DNA of 41,448 nucleotides, taken from Ectocarpus siliculosus (lineage: Eukaryota > Sar > Phaeophyceae > Ectocarpales > Ectocarpaceae). Shown here one piece after another: positions 16,193 to 28,382 of the stretch. The stretch lies in the NCBI GenBank assembly GCA_000310025.1, contig FN647768.1:368497-409944 (forward strand), given 5' to 3'. The position numbers and the translations under genes were made by a program. The notes under the pieces were generated by a model. It ran no database searches, was not told the DNA's origin, and worked only from the letters and a program-made list of their open reading frames with translations. Within the stretch, counting starts at the first letter, position 1; the number at the start of each line of letters is the position of its first letter.

Positions 16193-16492
16193 GTTTAAAG
16201 GAGGGGAAGCCGTGGGTGGTAGCTTGCTCCTAGAGATAGATGAAGGTAGGTTCTGTCGTTGACACGCTTGTCCACGATCACGTAGAGATGAGAAAGTTGC
16301 TTGTTATTGCTGAGAGACGATCAGCAAGGGTCTGAGGTGAAGTGGGGATCCAACTTCACCTCAGGGGGGGTACGCAGACTAGACAAAATCCTAAGAGGGT
16401 AGGTGTCTGAAGGGTATACCTCCTGAGACCGACCCACATCCTATCAACAATAAGATGTACCCTATTTAAGCTAGCAGCCACACTCCTTAACA
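16193..16492 (-). repeat. 5' LTR
   Basis: This copy shows no difference by eye from the 3' LTR over 300 bp. It should hold the promoter. The only TATA-like motif is CTTAAATAGG at 16461-16470, only about 25 bp from the LTR start, which would leave a very short U3. The 12-bp hairpin lies at 16332-16364. Confidence 0.95.
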
Positions 16493-16497
16493 ATTGT
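16493..16497. repeat. Candidate 5-bp target-site duplication (5' LTR side)
   Basis: ATTGT directly outside the 5' LTR matches ATTGT at 2497-2501. Confidence 0.5.
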
Positions 16498-18176
16498 AAA
16501 AATCATGGAAGATGGAACGAAGTATATACAAACGGCAGTACATCACTCGTTTTTCAAATCTACAGATTTTTTAATTTCAGGGACAGCAGTTGTTTCCCGC
16601 CGTTTTCTTATTTTACAAAACGTATTTGATCCTTTGGGGTAACGTATCAGTGATGTTTACAGTAGATGAGAATGATACACCTGGTGCATGGTAGGTAGGG
16701 CTTGGCATTCAGTTTGTATCATGTAATACAATGTAGCTTGTTTCTTGTTATGTTTGGTGTTGGTAAACACCATCAGTAGAGCACGGAAATTTTTCAAATG
16801 ATATAGTCTACATCCAATGTGTGTGGCGGTTGTTGTCAACTTCCCTGGTGTTCCTCAGAGCGGTTTGCCGAGATATCTTGTCGCAACCATGTCGTAATCA
16901 CGTTGTAGAGCATCCGTCATGAAGGTCAGCAGCAGCAGCGAGTGGCAGTTGGTCTCTCGGTGTGGAGCAGTGGTGTGGACATGTTACGGAGTACGGCGAA
17001 GGATACAACACGTAGAAATTACCCACCTGGATGCACAGCGATCAGTAGCGAAGACGATGTGTGTCAGCCACGAGGTCAATATGGGAGAGCACCTTAGCAC
17101 GAAACCCGATACAGCAGCTGGTTCGCTGAGCGTGTGCATGAGATGGCGATACGACAAAACATTGCGGCCGAACACATTCCGATTCGGGACAACACACATG
17201 TCTACATCAGCTGTTGTTGATTTAACGCGCGTGACCTTCAAGTTCGACTTCGCTCTCCCCCCCCACACGCGTTCTCTCTCTCTCTCGCTCTGATCGATCT
17301 CGTCGACACGAACAAAAGAAGAGAAGCAACAACTGGAGAAGAGAACAGCAGGTAAGTGGGGTACCGGTGACTGTTCGAGAATGTGTGCGTATGTATTCTG
17401 CTTGGCTCACAAGGACAACAACATGCATCACTGACTAGGGTGTCCACGGTCCGTGTCATGTGTCATTGAAGGTAACCTTGGAGCGCGGCAGTATAGGTCA
17501 GCAGTGGAGCGGGTGTTGAAAAGCACGATGACTCTGGACTAGCAGCTTTTCAACAGCAGGCACCTACCCATACGCCGATGGGTGTAGAGGACGTGCGTAT
17601 AGCGATATGTGGCAGCGTGTGTGCAAGTGGCGCATGCGGTAGATACTGCAGAGGCGGCGAATTCCTTGCGGCAAAAATGCGGCGAAAATCGAATATCTTG
17701 CACACAAACAAGTCAAATCTGCCTGCGGTCTGTCTTCGTCTGAGGCGATCTTTTTGCTTCCACCATCACAGAAGCACCCCCGAAACAGAGATAAGTGAGA
17801 CGTACACAACGCTGTAGGCCAAGGGTGGCCAATATACACATCCTCGGAGGCACCGGGGGCAATAATTAGAGCCCATTGCCCGCTGTTAGCAGCGAAAGCG
17901 AGGAAAGCAAGCGCACACCAATCCTGCGCGGCAGCAGCAACAAAATATAAGCAGCAGAGCAGCAGCTGCTGCTGCTGCTGCATCAGCTACATGTAGCTGA
18001 TGATTATCAGAGCTAAACAGCGCTCTCAGTCCTCCTCTGACTGACTGGTGGTGTCGGGCGAGGCGTGAGCATGTGCACTGGTGACCTCTGTGGTGGCGTA
18101 GGCTCCATCCATATCTATCTACGCTTGCTTTGATGTCTCTCTCGGCCCCCTTCTTTTCGCGCTTCGCGCGAAGAAG
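16498..18176. other. Intergenic stretch without recognisable gene
   Basis: I see no conserved coding or RNA gene here. Features are a TC-rich run at about 17257-17290, a CAG/CTG-rich hairpin-prone segment at about 17951-17980 next to a 22-bp palindrome, and a CG-rich palindrome (cttcgcgcgaag) close to 18165. The last 200 bp probably serve as promoter region of the hydrolase gene. Confidence 0.5.
17981..18002. repeat. 22-bp perfect palindrome beside a CAG/CTG hairpin
   Basis: The segment is catcagctaca followed by its exact reverse complement. It directly follows gcagcagctgctgctgctgc, which also folds on itself. Confidence 0.8.
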
Positions 18177-18184
18177 TATATATA
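18177..18184 (+). promoter_or_regulatory. TATA-like element upstream of the hydrolase gene
   Basis: TATATATA followed by a T run lies about 200 bp before the hydrolase ATG. It is a candidate core promoter by position only. Confidence 0.35.
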
Positions 18185-18383
18185 TTTTTTGTTGGACCCC
18201 TTTGTATGGGAGTGGAGTCCAGGATTCCGCGGTCAATCTGTCAATACGGACTCACCGCAGGAGTCAACGACCCCCGTGTTTCACCCTACAACAAGTACCC
18301 TTCTGAAGACGCTGGGCACATGAACTATACAACTTACGGACGGCCGTTTCACAGGACGCAATTACGCACCAAGCGTCACCATC

Positions 18384-21300
18384 ATGGCAGGAAGGAACAG
18401 CGGTGGGAGGTCAACGACTTCTTCTCACCCTTCCGTCGTAAGCTACGGCAGGGAGGTCAACATCGTCGAGAGATGCTGGGAAGTCCTGCCCACCGGCTCC
18501 AAACCCAAGGCAGGCCTCGTCCTCATCCACGGCGGCAATTGGCACAGCGGCTGGTTCGGGGAGCTTGGCGACCTGCTGTCTTCCGCAGAGTACTCGATTC
18601 GCGTTTCGGCTCCGGATCTTATCTCGCATGGGCTCTCTGATGATCCTGTTCCCGGATACAGGTGCAGAGCACATACCCTCCTCTCATGATAAAACACCTG
18701 TGTGTTGTGGTATATGAGGCTCGCCCTGGCCCCGAAGTTGGCCGCCGAGCACGTGTTGCGATGTAAACAATACTTGTAGATATAAGCCTAAGGTTTACGG
18801 TGTTTGAATGAAGAGAAGGCTTGCCCCTCGATACGATTCTTCCCCGCGGGTCTCCGTACAAAAGTTGTTTTCCTGCAGCAGGTGCCTTTTTGTTTCGTAG
18901 GCTTGGGTATTTGGAGGGAGGCGAGCGGGGGCTACACTGCTCCGAGAGCACGGGGGGCTCAAGCTCGCTCATAAGCACCTACGTACTGAAGTTCCTTGCG
19001 CCGTTCTACAGATTAGCCTAGAGGCGCAACAACTTTAAAGTTCTCATTTTGCCCGAGGCTAGAGTGTCTTGTTTCCTCTGTGGCAAATCAACACGTTTCG
19101 TGTGGAGTGAGGTTCAAGCCCTTACATTTGGAAGAACAACCACCTTCTTGACCACTAAGCGCTCTGGTGGTGGCGCAACCTGCGGTCTAGGCAATGGTAG
19201 GTCACAAGTTACCCCCATTTACTGTACCGTGTAGAGCTCTACTTCCGACGAGCTCAGCCCCTTTTAAGCGCCCTGGAATCATAGAACCGCTCCAGAATTC
19301 AGAAAGGTCTACAGGACATCTTCTCAGCGGAACCAAAGGCCATCGTGTCACCCGAGTGGCGTGCTAACAGTCCGGCGTACTCCCTGTTTACATCGTGTCT
19401 GCTATTTCCCCAGAGCCTACTGTCCGGACTTCGCGAGCCAGGCCGAAGAAGTCGGAGCGGCCATCGCCCGCGCGCGTGCCGCTCTCCCGAAAGGCTGCCC
19501 CCTGTTTGTTCTTGGAGAGTCCATGGGCGGCCTCTGCGCTCTTCAGCACCTGATTTCGGAGAAGGCCAACGACCTCACCGACACCGTTGACGGCGTAATT
19601 CTGTGCGGGGCCCTTCTCCAGATCGCGCCAGGGCTGCTGCCTCCGAAGGTCGTGTTCAAGCGCCAGAAACTCTCTGAGCGACACAAGATAGATGCGTCTC
19701 GGTTCGGATTCCACCTCCCACGCCCACCCGTACATACACCCGCTGACTAGCTTTCAAGCGAATTCTGTTTTCTCTCGTCTATCCCTCGTCCGAATCGAGG
19801 ATCCCCAGGCAAAACTCCCAATTATGGCTGAACTCAAGGCCGCGAAAAACTTCATTTTCAAGGCGTAGACTACATCAAAATTCTCCCTATGGGGCTGGGT
19901 GCGCGTTGATGGCACGCCCCCCCCCCTCCCCAGCTCGTCGGTACGATCCGGGTGATACCGTTACCTGACCAAAAACACCATCAAGCGCGTACCAGAATCT
20001 GGAGACCATCAACGTAGAGGCTGCGAATGAAGTATTTGTACAGAAGCCTTTCGAAATTTTGAGTCCTTTGAAAGCATGATCAATCACGGTGAAATCGCAC
20101 ACGAACGACTAAACGCGCAATATTGCAAACGCGGTAAGTACCATATTTCACGGCCTACCATGCACGTGCCAGTTTCGGTTGACCTCTACCATGTTTCCAT
20201 CGAGGCTGAGGGTTTCCGAACTAACGACCAATCCCCGACAACAAGCCTCCTCGCAGCCCTCACACTCTTCCCTTTCGGCGAACACTTCTCCATCCACCGT
20301 TCGCAACTGCGTTTGTACACGCAGGCGGTTTTCCCCCTGCTCCAGGCCGTGGGGTGGCTCATACCAAGTCTGGGCGTGCCAGGCGCGGCGATCGGAGGCG
20401 AGACGTTTGACACGGCCTTCGGAGACCCAGCCGTCGGCCCGGCAGCTCGAGCGGACCCCTTGGTGACCGAGATGGCACCGCCGAGGCTCGGAATGATGCT
20501 CGGATTCCTGAAAGCCATGGACGTGACGAAGCGGGAAGGGCCGGTCAAACTCAAGGTGAGAAAGCGAGGAGGGACGTCTGCCGTGCAGGTGGCGCAAAGG
20601 GGCTGGTGGGCGCGCGAGTGTTTTTTTTGCGTGCGAGAATCAGAGGTACAGCGGTTAGACCCTTCTTTATGGAAAAATAATCTTGCAATTATATCTTGGC
20701 ATTTTGACCCAAGATTTGCTCACATTATATCTCCGCGAAGATTTGCAGTATCGCGATTTATGGGGGAAATATCTTGAATGTTGAAAAAGCGGCGTGTTGT
20801 TCCTCTCTTCTGCTTGAAGTTGAAAAAGGCACAACGGCCACTTGGTCCACAGAAAATACCAAGGTGTGGCGAAAAGTGAGCATGACGCAGTTGTAGAAGG
20901 GGCATCCCTCCCCCAGCTGTATTGCCTCAACACTGTGGGTGGATACTAGCGATGGGCGCCTACCTGGGGTGCAAAATTGAATCTGTTGCCCACGAGCTCA
21001 TTTCAAGCGGAGAAACAAAACTGCTCCATTGCTGTCCAACTGACAAGAAAGTGCATCAACCTGAGGCCGATGACACCCATGCACGTATCTCACGATGTAC
21101 CAGGCGTACCGAGGTCAAACCTCCGGCGCTGTCATCTGCACCCACGGATTTGGCTCGGGTGCAAACGGATTGGGTGTGGGGTGATTTGATGAAGAGATAG
21201 AAGCGTCGCACACGACAGAGCAGTGTTGGCAAAACGTTCCTCCTACTCTATTTTTCTACTTCAAAATAAAGTACTCTTTGAACGGTCCCTCGACAGACTG

Positions 21301-22484
21301 GTGATGACGCACGTGGAACGAGCCAGGGCAAATACGCATTTTTTTCGCGCGCCTTGGTTGTTTTCGTTCGCTGTCGGCGCCCGTGGCGCCGACACAGTGA
21401 CGCCAGGGTGCGTTAAAGACCCTTGCGAGTGTGCCACGTGCAGATTTCATGGCGTTATGGACGATTAGGTTGACTGACCTTCGGTGATCGCGCCGCACTG
21501 AGGCAAGATTTGTTACGCCGCCTCACGATTTGTCGGAAGGCTCGTTTCGACAGATCTTGGGTCAAGATTTGTTCGAAAGGGCAGATTTCGGGCCTCGAGA
21601 AATCTTGGCCAAGATATATCGGAAGATTTCGCTCCCATAAATCGTGAAACTGGCAGATCTTGGCCAAGATCAAGATTTATCGACAAGATTTTGTTCCCAC
21701 AAATCGGGGTCTTATGAAAGAAATACGAATATTTGTATTTGCTCTGTGACATATTCTTGCACCCCGTGAGGACCATGGGGATTTGCGTCGTGTTGCGTGT
21801 CCGTATGACGTGCTTCTGCTGGTGAAGCCGCTTATTGAGGTCGTCTAGCACCCAGTTCAGCCAGGCGAAGTTGGTTTTTCGCTCTAAGGTTGCAGCGCTG
21901 GTGGGCATCCACTCGAGGAATGAATACGGCAGGAATTTAGTTTGTCCTGACCCTGCTTGCCGTACCCTCGTGCCCAGGTGAAAAGCGTGCTGATGATGCA
22001 CTACAAGGGGGACCAACGCACCCTGTACGAGGACTGCCAGCGTTTCGTGGATGATCTGCCCATGGAAGACAAGGTACAACAAGAAAGAGGCATGTAGGTT
22101 CTCCGACTGTCTCTCTATGTGTCTGCATGTGGGTGTGTCTCGCTGCCTCTCTCCACTCTCTCCCCCGCCCTCGTTGGTAGTCCCTGAGCGCTTTTCTCTG
22201 TCGGATGCCGAACAAAGGTGAACACATGCTCTCTGCCGAGGTTCTCTGATCAACTTCTTCGTCGAGCTCACAAGTCAAGTTTCCCCAAGGCTTAGCTTGC
22301 ACAAAGCTTGCCTCATGACGCAGCCACGCCTGGCTAATTACCATCTTGGTGATGCATTAACGATCATCCCCAGGTGTGCATCCCGCTTGAGGGCGACAGC
22401 CACCAGATCTTCCAAGATACACCGGAGAAGAGCAAGAAGCACATCGAGACCGTGGGTCGCTTCATCACCGAGCGAGCCGGCTGA
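18384..22484 (+). CDS. Alpha/beta hydrolase, monoacylglycerol-lipase-like (5 exons)
   Basis: A serine hydrolase of the MAGL/lysophospholipase (Hydrolase_4) type, probably splitting monoacylglycerols or lysolipids. Exons are 18384-18661, 19414-19648, 20325-20555, 21978-22073 and 22374-22484. All boundaries are GT-AG, the phases agree, and they give 316 residues, close to the usual 300 or so. The oxyanion segment GLVLIHGGNWHSGW is at about 44-57. The nucleophile elbow GESMGG carries Ser129, Asp260 lies in HYKGDQRT and His290 in EGDSHQIF. Exon 3 ends KLK and exon 4 supplies the strand VKSVLMMHY before the catalytic Asp. The exon 3 acceptor could instead be at 20346, also in frame. The ATG at 18384 is the start nearest the core. 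No signal peptide is seen. Confidence 0.85.
20664..21712. mobile_element. Probable degenerate TIR element (MITE-like) in hydrolase intron 3
   Basis: The left end reads ttatggaaaaataatcttg. The reverse complement of the right end near 21708 reads ttgtgggaacaaaatcttg, followed in both by a second atcttg. Both flanks (about 20664-20782 and 21500-21712) are packed with aagattt / atcttg words and share cgatttatggg in opposite orientation. This suggests a non-autonomous DNA element with long, decayed inverted ends. No transposase is visible inside. Confidence 0.45.
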
Positions 22485-24799
22485 CGAACCAAAACAAGAA
22501 TCGACCGCAGATTCGTGGAGTGTCATCTGTTGGTGTGGTTTGTGGTTGCTCTCACTGCTGAGGTGTAGCTGTGGTATGTTAACCACTCGAGTGCACTGCG
22601 ACTCGTCATCAACCAGGCACTGTCCCCGCACATACGCAAGAGGATAGTTGTTGAAGTCTTCCGGTACGGTTTGAACATCCCTTTTTTTCTGCGTGGCAAG
22701 GGTTGCATGTGCCAGCGGAACGTTTTTCGCTTGTGTGTCTTCACGTAGACTGAGTATAGCTTTGTCCCTCCTGAGCTGCGAACGCCATTTGGAGGATATA
22801 CACACCGCGAAGGCTTGCTTATATAACGGGAGTACATTTAGGAGTGGCGCGGGGGGTTCAACGTCATTGCACGTTCGCCGTACATCGCCGCCCACAAACA
22901 CGAGCGTAACTCGAAACTGACACTACTGGCCTGGGCGAACTCGATACTTTTGCCGCAGGGCCGGTGCTAAGGGCTCCCCAGCCACGACACGAGTCACATA
23001 GAGCGAGCCGTCGACTGCAGGTTATTACCGTATGTAAATAAATAATTTGTGCATGCGAATACCAAACTAGAGCGGACCCTGGTTGAGCCGGCGGTAAAGA
23101 TGGTCCGAGGCGGTGTGTTCTATAATGTTAAGCAATCGAGTGAGGCGAAGCGGCCTTGTGTTCCCTGAAAAGCTGGTCGGCAGATGCGGGGGTATATACT
23201 AGGGAATTCGTAAATCAAGTTAGGCCATGAGCGTTATTGAGTCACATGTGTCACTGGAGCATGCCGGTCGTCCGAACTTTCTTCCATCTTGAAGTTGGTC
23301 CAAAGTACTTAGAATGGGAGCAAGTGGATTTAGAAAGGGGTTCCGTATTGGCGAAATCAAGGGGTCACTTGAACAAGGGTAGAGGTCGGCACGGTTAGAC
23401 ATTTGCAGTCATTGTTTTACTTGTTCCCCCTGGCTGGTCGGTAGCACGACTCGGAGGCTCTTCAGCGCCCCCTGTTATCCTTGTCAATATCTACTGCACT
23501 CAAAGATATTCATGGATTCTGCTAGTCGTTGCTTAAGAGTATTTTCGAAGGTACGGCTGTAATAGTTTCTCAAGTATCGGGCCATGTCTACGACAATGAC
23601 TATACGGTGTCAACTACTAGGGGCTCGAACGGTACTACAAGTGAGTGTGTCATACTTGGCGTTGTCGGCGTGTCAAACGCAGTGGTTCGGTGGCATTGCG
23701 TTTTGTCTTTTCTCCTACATAATACGTGATTGATGATGTTTTTCTTTGTGCGCTTTTCTCCACTCTTGATTAGTCGAATGTACCCTGTTTCGGTGTGAGG
23801 TGATAGGCCCATGTCTATTTCTTCCCCCCGCGTAGGGTAACTTGATGCTGCCACATTCTTGTATTCCATCTATCTGGAAGCAACCTCCTTTTCAGTCCCA
23901 GAACGTGATAATCAAGGTTCGTGAACAACTACAGGGCGTTCGTTTGGTACGTCCGTGAGTTGGTGAAACATTCTAAACCCGCCTCCGCGCGAATAGCGGC
24001 GACGACCCTATGCGCCGTGTAAGTACGTGAAGGTAGAGCAGCCGATGAGCTCATATATGGGAGGGCGTGGACAGAGGGGTAGAGCCTACGCGATCGGCGG
24101 GTCTACGCTGTTCCGCTGGAAAATGGTGGCACTGGAACAGTCCCCTAACCGCGGTCCGCCTCCATCCGCATGTACCGTGTGAGAAGGAGTGTCATCGGAA
24201 TTGAAGGAAAGAGGTTGCATCTGCGCATCATCCGAGTAGTTTAATGAGGACTAGGGAGGTGCCAGGGGAGACCGCAAGGGGAGTCAAGAGTTCTTGCGGA
24301 TGGAAGCTACTCAGCAGAGATCGGAACATATGTTAATGTGAAGACAACAAGCTTCTCGGGGTAGGGAAGAGGAATTCAGAATGTTTTTAAGAATGCAGTT
24401 ACTGTACAAACAACCGTTTCTCTTCGGGCTGGGTCAGATTGTTTCGCATACAGCCGTTCGGGCATCTCCACTGGACACAACACGCTGTACAAGGTCGTAG
24501 GTACCCAAATTCCAACACGTTTGTCCCAAAGGGGGCGCAATATCCTGGTCTGAGCACCAACGTCTGGGCGAACCGAGCCTACGCAAGTGAGAAGAACGAG
24601 AATGTACCCATGGCTGCCTGTCCTGACAGAGAACCCCAAAGAGCGGTGTCGTTCTGAGGTAAGTGAGACCCGAGATACAAAGCACCAACTTACAGTAGCT
24701 GTGCTACATCAACGGAGAGAAGCAAGCACCGTCGAACACCCTCTCACTGAAAACCAAACCCGGGGCACGACCAGCCCAAGACGGGTGGCGCCCCGTGCG
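22485..24799. other. Convergent intergenic region without recognisable gene
   Basis: It lies between the 3' ends of the hydrolase gene (+) and the methyltransferase gene (-). Open frames are short and without motifs. I identify no RNA gene and no clear repeat. The 3' UTRs of both genes should extend into it. Confidence 0.5.
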
Positions 24800-27475
24800 T
24801 CAAACATCGACCACGAACATGTGCAAGCGTATTCCCGTGCCCCGAAAATCGGGGTGAATGTCGTCCTCGCTGGTTCCTCGGACGCTCCTTTCTCCGCCTA
24901 GCTCCTCCCTCAGATCCTCAAAAAACGCCTCCTCTGAGACATGCCTTCGTTTATGTGCCAAGAGCACAACTACCCGCCGCCGTCCCGCTCTCTCCGACCG
25001 GCTGCGGCCGGCATCAGCCATCAAACCCTTCATTGGCGACGTTTTGATTATCGCCGGTTCTCCCCTACCGCTTTCACAGCCGGAGCCATCGAGGGCTTCG
25101 CAGCTGTCGGAAGCAGCAGTGTTTGAAATTTCCGTGTTCTGGTCCTCTCCGGTCACGTGGTCAGAAATTGTTCGAGGTGGCGACGGCGCGGTGTGGCTGA
25201 CTTGGCCACTACCCTTGGTGTTGTTTACGAGCGAAACGATTGTTTGGAGGAGGTCGCCATAAGCCGACGCGTAAGGCAAGGCGGCGATATCCGACCCCAG
25301 CACCACGTCCCAAGCACGAGAGCTTCCGCTGTCGCCGTCTCCCCCGAGGGGAACACCAGCAGCGTGCATGTCGTCTGCACAGCCCCAGCGAAGCTTTTGC
25401 ACCGAAATGGTGGCCGCAGTGGCCGAAATGGTGGCCGCAGTGGCTTGTGGTGGCCTTCGATCCGCAGAACTCTCGACGCTATTGGTGCTGCCGCCTTTGG
25501 AGTCCGCATTGCACCCGGTTCTCTCCTCCTCTGCAGCGGTGGCGTCTTGAGCTTGCTGCTGGTCGCAGCAGGAGGCGGTACTAGGACTTCGCCGAGAGAA
25601 ATCGGGCTGGAGATTGTCCGTCACGTTTCTCTGGGTCAGTTTCAGGCTTTCCTCGTCTCCATCGGTTAAGCATACCTCGGCGGCTCCTAAAGGGTCGTGG
25701 CCCAGGGAGGGGGGCGGGGGGGCATCACCAGTTACTCGCCCCTATCGCCGCGCCACGTAGTAGTAAAACTTTTTGTCTTCGCATGAAATTCGTATCAACC
25801 TGTGCAGGCCGTTCGCTTGTACCAGATGCCAACGGGGGCGGCGGGGCTATGGGCGCATGAAGAACGGTTTCGGGATCCGATCGTGAGTTCTTGACAACAC
25901 GAGAAGAACGGTCTGGCGTGATGTGACGATTTCGACGAGCAAGATAAAACAACCTCAGGGATTCTACAAATAGGTGAAAAACATGCAGAACATGGGCACA
26001 CAAGGTCGCTCTACCATCTGCCCTACGGGATCCAACGGGGTTCTTGCCTACAGACTCGAGACTCACCAAGAGTCGCCGCGGCAATACCTAGAAATCCTGT
26101 GCCAGTACCTGGAGAAGAAAGCGAGCGGGTATGGCAAGTAGTAGGACAGCCTGCTTTTCGCACAGGTATGGCGGGCCACAGCGGCGGGAGTGCTTCCAAT
26201 CACAACCAAACCAACGAGTGTAAACAACAAAAAATGTGGTGCAAATCAGGGCTATGACCAGCCAGCATCCATCTCAAACTGAGGGTGGGTTTCCACCTTT
26301 AAATGTCATGCAGTGGTACTGTAGAGCAGCAAAGAGCGCAGCTCGCGCCGGAATAGCACAACACCCACCTAGCTCTATCACCCGTTTCCCGCGCACGAGG
26401 TAAGGGTGGCGCTCAAGGTACTCCGCGAGAACATAGGCAGCTGGGTAAACGCTAGCCCCAAAGCCAATGTCCGTCCCTCCCTTTCCATCTCCTTTCCAGG
26501 CCTTGTTCGAAAGATGGGTGGAGGGGGCGGGGGGGAGGGAGGACGTTGTCACGTGAAGTACGAATGCTGCTGTGATAACAGGTCGTGTGGTGCGGCAAGT
26601 TCTGATCCTACTACTTGACGACATCGCATCTGTCCACAAAACACACTCGCTCTTGCTGAAAAGCCCCACCCAACGGGAGAGAGAAAGGAAAAGAGGAAAG
26701 AGGAGGATGGCCCAAGCAGCAGCAAGCAGAGGCGACGCCGCGTGAGGGGGTCAAGGTCAGTTGAAGCACCGTTCGCAAGACCTCTGGCGGCGACCTGAAT
26801 CCTCCGCTGTGCAATCGATTCTCTGGGCATCGACGACTCTCTGCTCTGTCTGGCTGTCAAGACCGCCGTTGCTAGCTGTGAAGAAGAAGGAAGGTGAGCC
26901 TGCAGGCTGCGCAGCGATGACAACAACGATGTTCAGGAAACCATGGTTCCGGAAGCACCCAATAGTTGGGGGAAAATATTGGATGTTTCAATGCTTCATG
27001 TCCCTTGTCCTGCACCGCTGTCTCAACAAGGTCCAGCAATATTCCACGGGGTTCGTCGGGCTGGAGCACACTCTATCCTTATGTTTCACAGCCGTACATT
27101 AGGAAGTGTTGGTTGTTCTGCTGTTCGGCGTTGGTGGCACACACCCTGTTCCTCCAAAGCACGTTTGCGGTAACTACTTCTTAATGTATCACGGATACGC
27201 AACGCGTTCATGCGATCCTTGGGCTGGGAAGCAGCACTTGGGAGAGATTTTTCCAGCTGTATCCGGCCGTTGGGCATGTCTGGTCTCCTCGCTGTGCGTT
27301 GCGTGCACAGGCAGCTACATGTCAGCGGCGCTGGTCGCCCACCCACCTCCTGTTGTTTAATGTACTTGGTCACCTGTTGTATTTTGAGGAGTTTGCCGTC
27401 GATGGTGAAAAAACGTTCCTTCAGTTGGAGCTGATCCGTGAACGGTGACGCGTAGGAGTGAAGCACTAGCGCCAT
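24800..27475 (-). CDS. METTL21/Methyltransf_16-type protein methyltransferase (3 exons)
   Basis: A SAM-dependent methyltransferase of the seven-beta-strand class that methylates protein lysines or similar targets. Exons on the minus strand are 27475-27374, 26501-26297 and 25686-24800, joined in matching phases to 397 residues. Exon 1 gives ERFFTIDGKLLKIQQ, the family's N-terminal strands. Exon 2 gives GGTDIGFGASVYPAAYVLAE and motif I VIELGGCCAIP (75-85). Exon 3 opens AAEVCLTDGDEESLKL, the acidic motif II, then LRWG (W203), WDVVLGSDIAALPYA (D235) and a late strand RRRVVVLLAHKRR. Two low-complexity insertions lengthen the protein, one between motif II and LRWG and one before the last strands. 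Motif I has Cys-Cys where GxG is usual. The exact substrate is unknown. Confidence 0.82.
25402..25443 (-). repeat. 21-bp exact tandem duplication inside the methyltransferase
   Basis: ccgaaatggtggccgcagtgg occurs twice in direct succession, in frame. It encodes a repeated seven-residue Ala/Thr/Ile/Ser segment just ahead of the LRWG motif. Confidence 0.9.
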
Positions 27476-28382
27476 GACACTCCACAACACCACAACGCAC
27501 ACGCGCGTTTTGTTGTTGACACCCCTCCGCAAAGAGCGGGCGGCCAATATCCCGCGCCCCCGGAACAGGCTAAGAAATGCAGGTGGGCGTTTGTCAGAAT
27601 TCACAGTCTCGCGATGTGTACCCACCAGCGCACCAGTGCACCAACCAGCGCTAAGGGGTTTTGGCGCTAATCAAATAGCATCATCGTCTGCGGGGTGCGG
27701 CTGGAGGAGCATCTGGTACAACACAACTGGGAACATGGTAAGAGAGAGTGCAGGGGGCCACAGTTTACTCCATATGTCGTCTAGAACATCATATTCCACG
27801 GGCTGACACAGACCGCAGACAACAGACAACAGACCTCTTTCAACATCAGCGCAGAAGAATGTCTCTTGCGAACACCACACAGCGACGTTGCCTAGACTAT
27901 GCTTTATTACTAATGCGATCGGATTCATTTACTGCACTGTTGGTAGTGTGTGGAAGTTGAATAAATGCCCTCGAGTGTGTAGACCACGTCTTCTCCACAG
28001 CGATTCGTCTACATAGAGATGCCACAGCAGTACCGATCTCGTTCACCATTTAATGCTGTGCAGCTTCAAGACCTGTCTAGGTGCAGTTCTATGTTTTGGT
28101 CTGGAAACTTTCGTTGTTGTCCCTCGGCATCAAATCCGAGGCACGGATATCTACTTCCGGAGAGCAAATAAGTGCTGCGGGTGTAGCAGTGCTGTGGGTC
28201 TGACTCATCTTCTGCTGGAGTAGAACTACATCAAGTACACACCCCTACAAATATGCACAGCGCAGAGGGCCAAAGGAAATGGTCTAGGGTTATTGGAGGG
28301 ACAGTTCGTGCGGTGCCAGCGTCGGTGCTAACAGCGTCAGGGAAACCCGTGTACCTCTCTTCCGTGCGCGTGTGCCAAGCAG
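27476..28382. other. Divergent intergenic region, probable bidirectional promoter
   Basis: About 0.9 kb lies between the methyltransferase ATG (27475, -) and the first visible dehydrogenase exon (28383, +). It must contain the missing first exon of the dehydrogenase with its ATG, and promoters of both genes. I see no other gene. Confidence 0.5.

Larger units (their letters stand above)
2500..16492 (-). mobile_element. Complete Ty3/gypsy chromovirus-type LTR retrotransposon with NADAR domain
   Basis: A 14-kb element on the minus strand is bounded by two 300-bp direct repeats that are identical by eye. In element order it holds 5' LTR (16193-16492), candidate PBS, leader ORF (16030-15437), Gag (15119-11259), an in-frame UGA, Pol (11258-4128), a 1.3-kb 3' noncoding region and 3' LTR (2500-2799). 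Pol order PR-RT-RH-IN with a GPY/F motif and chromodomain places it in Ty3/gypsy, chromovirus-like. The size is large for the group because of a long Gag, a NADAR insertion ahead of protease, a 300-residue linker before integrase and a Tudor-like tail. The identical LTRs and long open frames indicate a very recent, possibly active copy. Whether this architecture is already catalogued cannot be judged from sequence alone. Confidence 0.96.

Noticed and set aside
20076-20777. Independent 233-codon gene on the plus strand
   Set aside because: It contains exon 3 of the hydrolase, flanked by splice sites at 20324/20325 and 20555/20556; the ends are intron.
27086-27625. Independent 179-codon gene on the minus strand
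   Set aside because: Its middle is exon 1 of the methyltransferase, ending at a GT donor after KIQQ; the rest is intron and upstream sequence.
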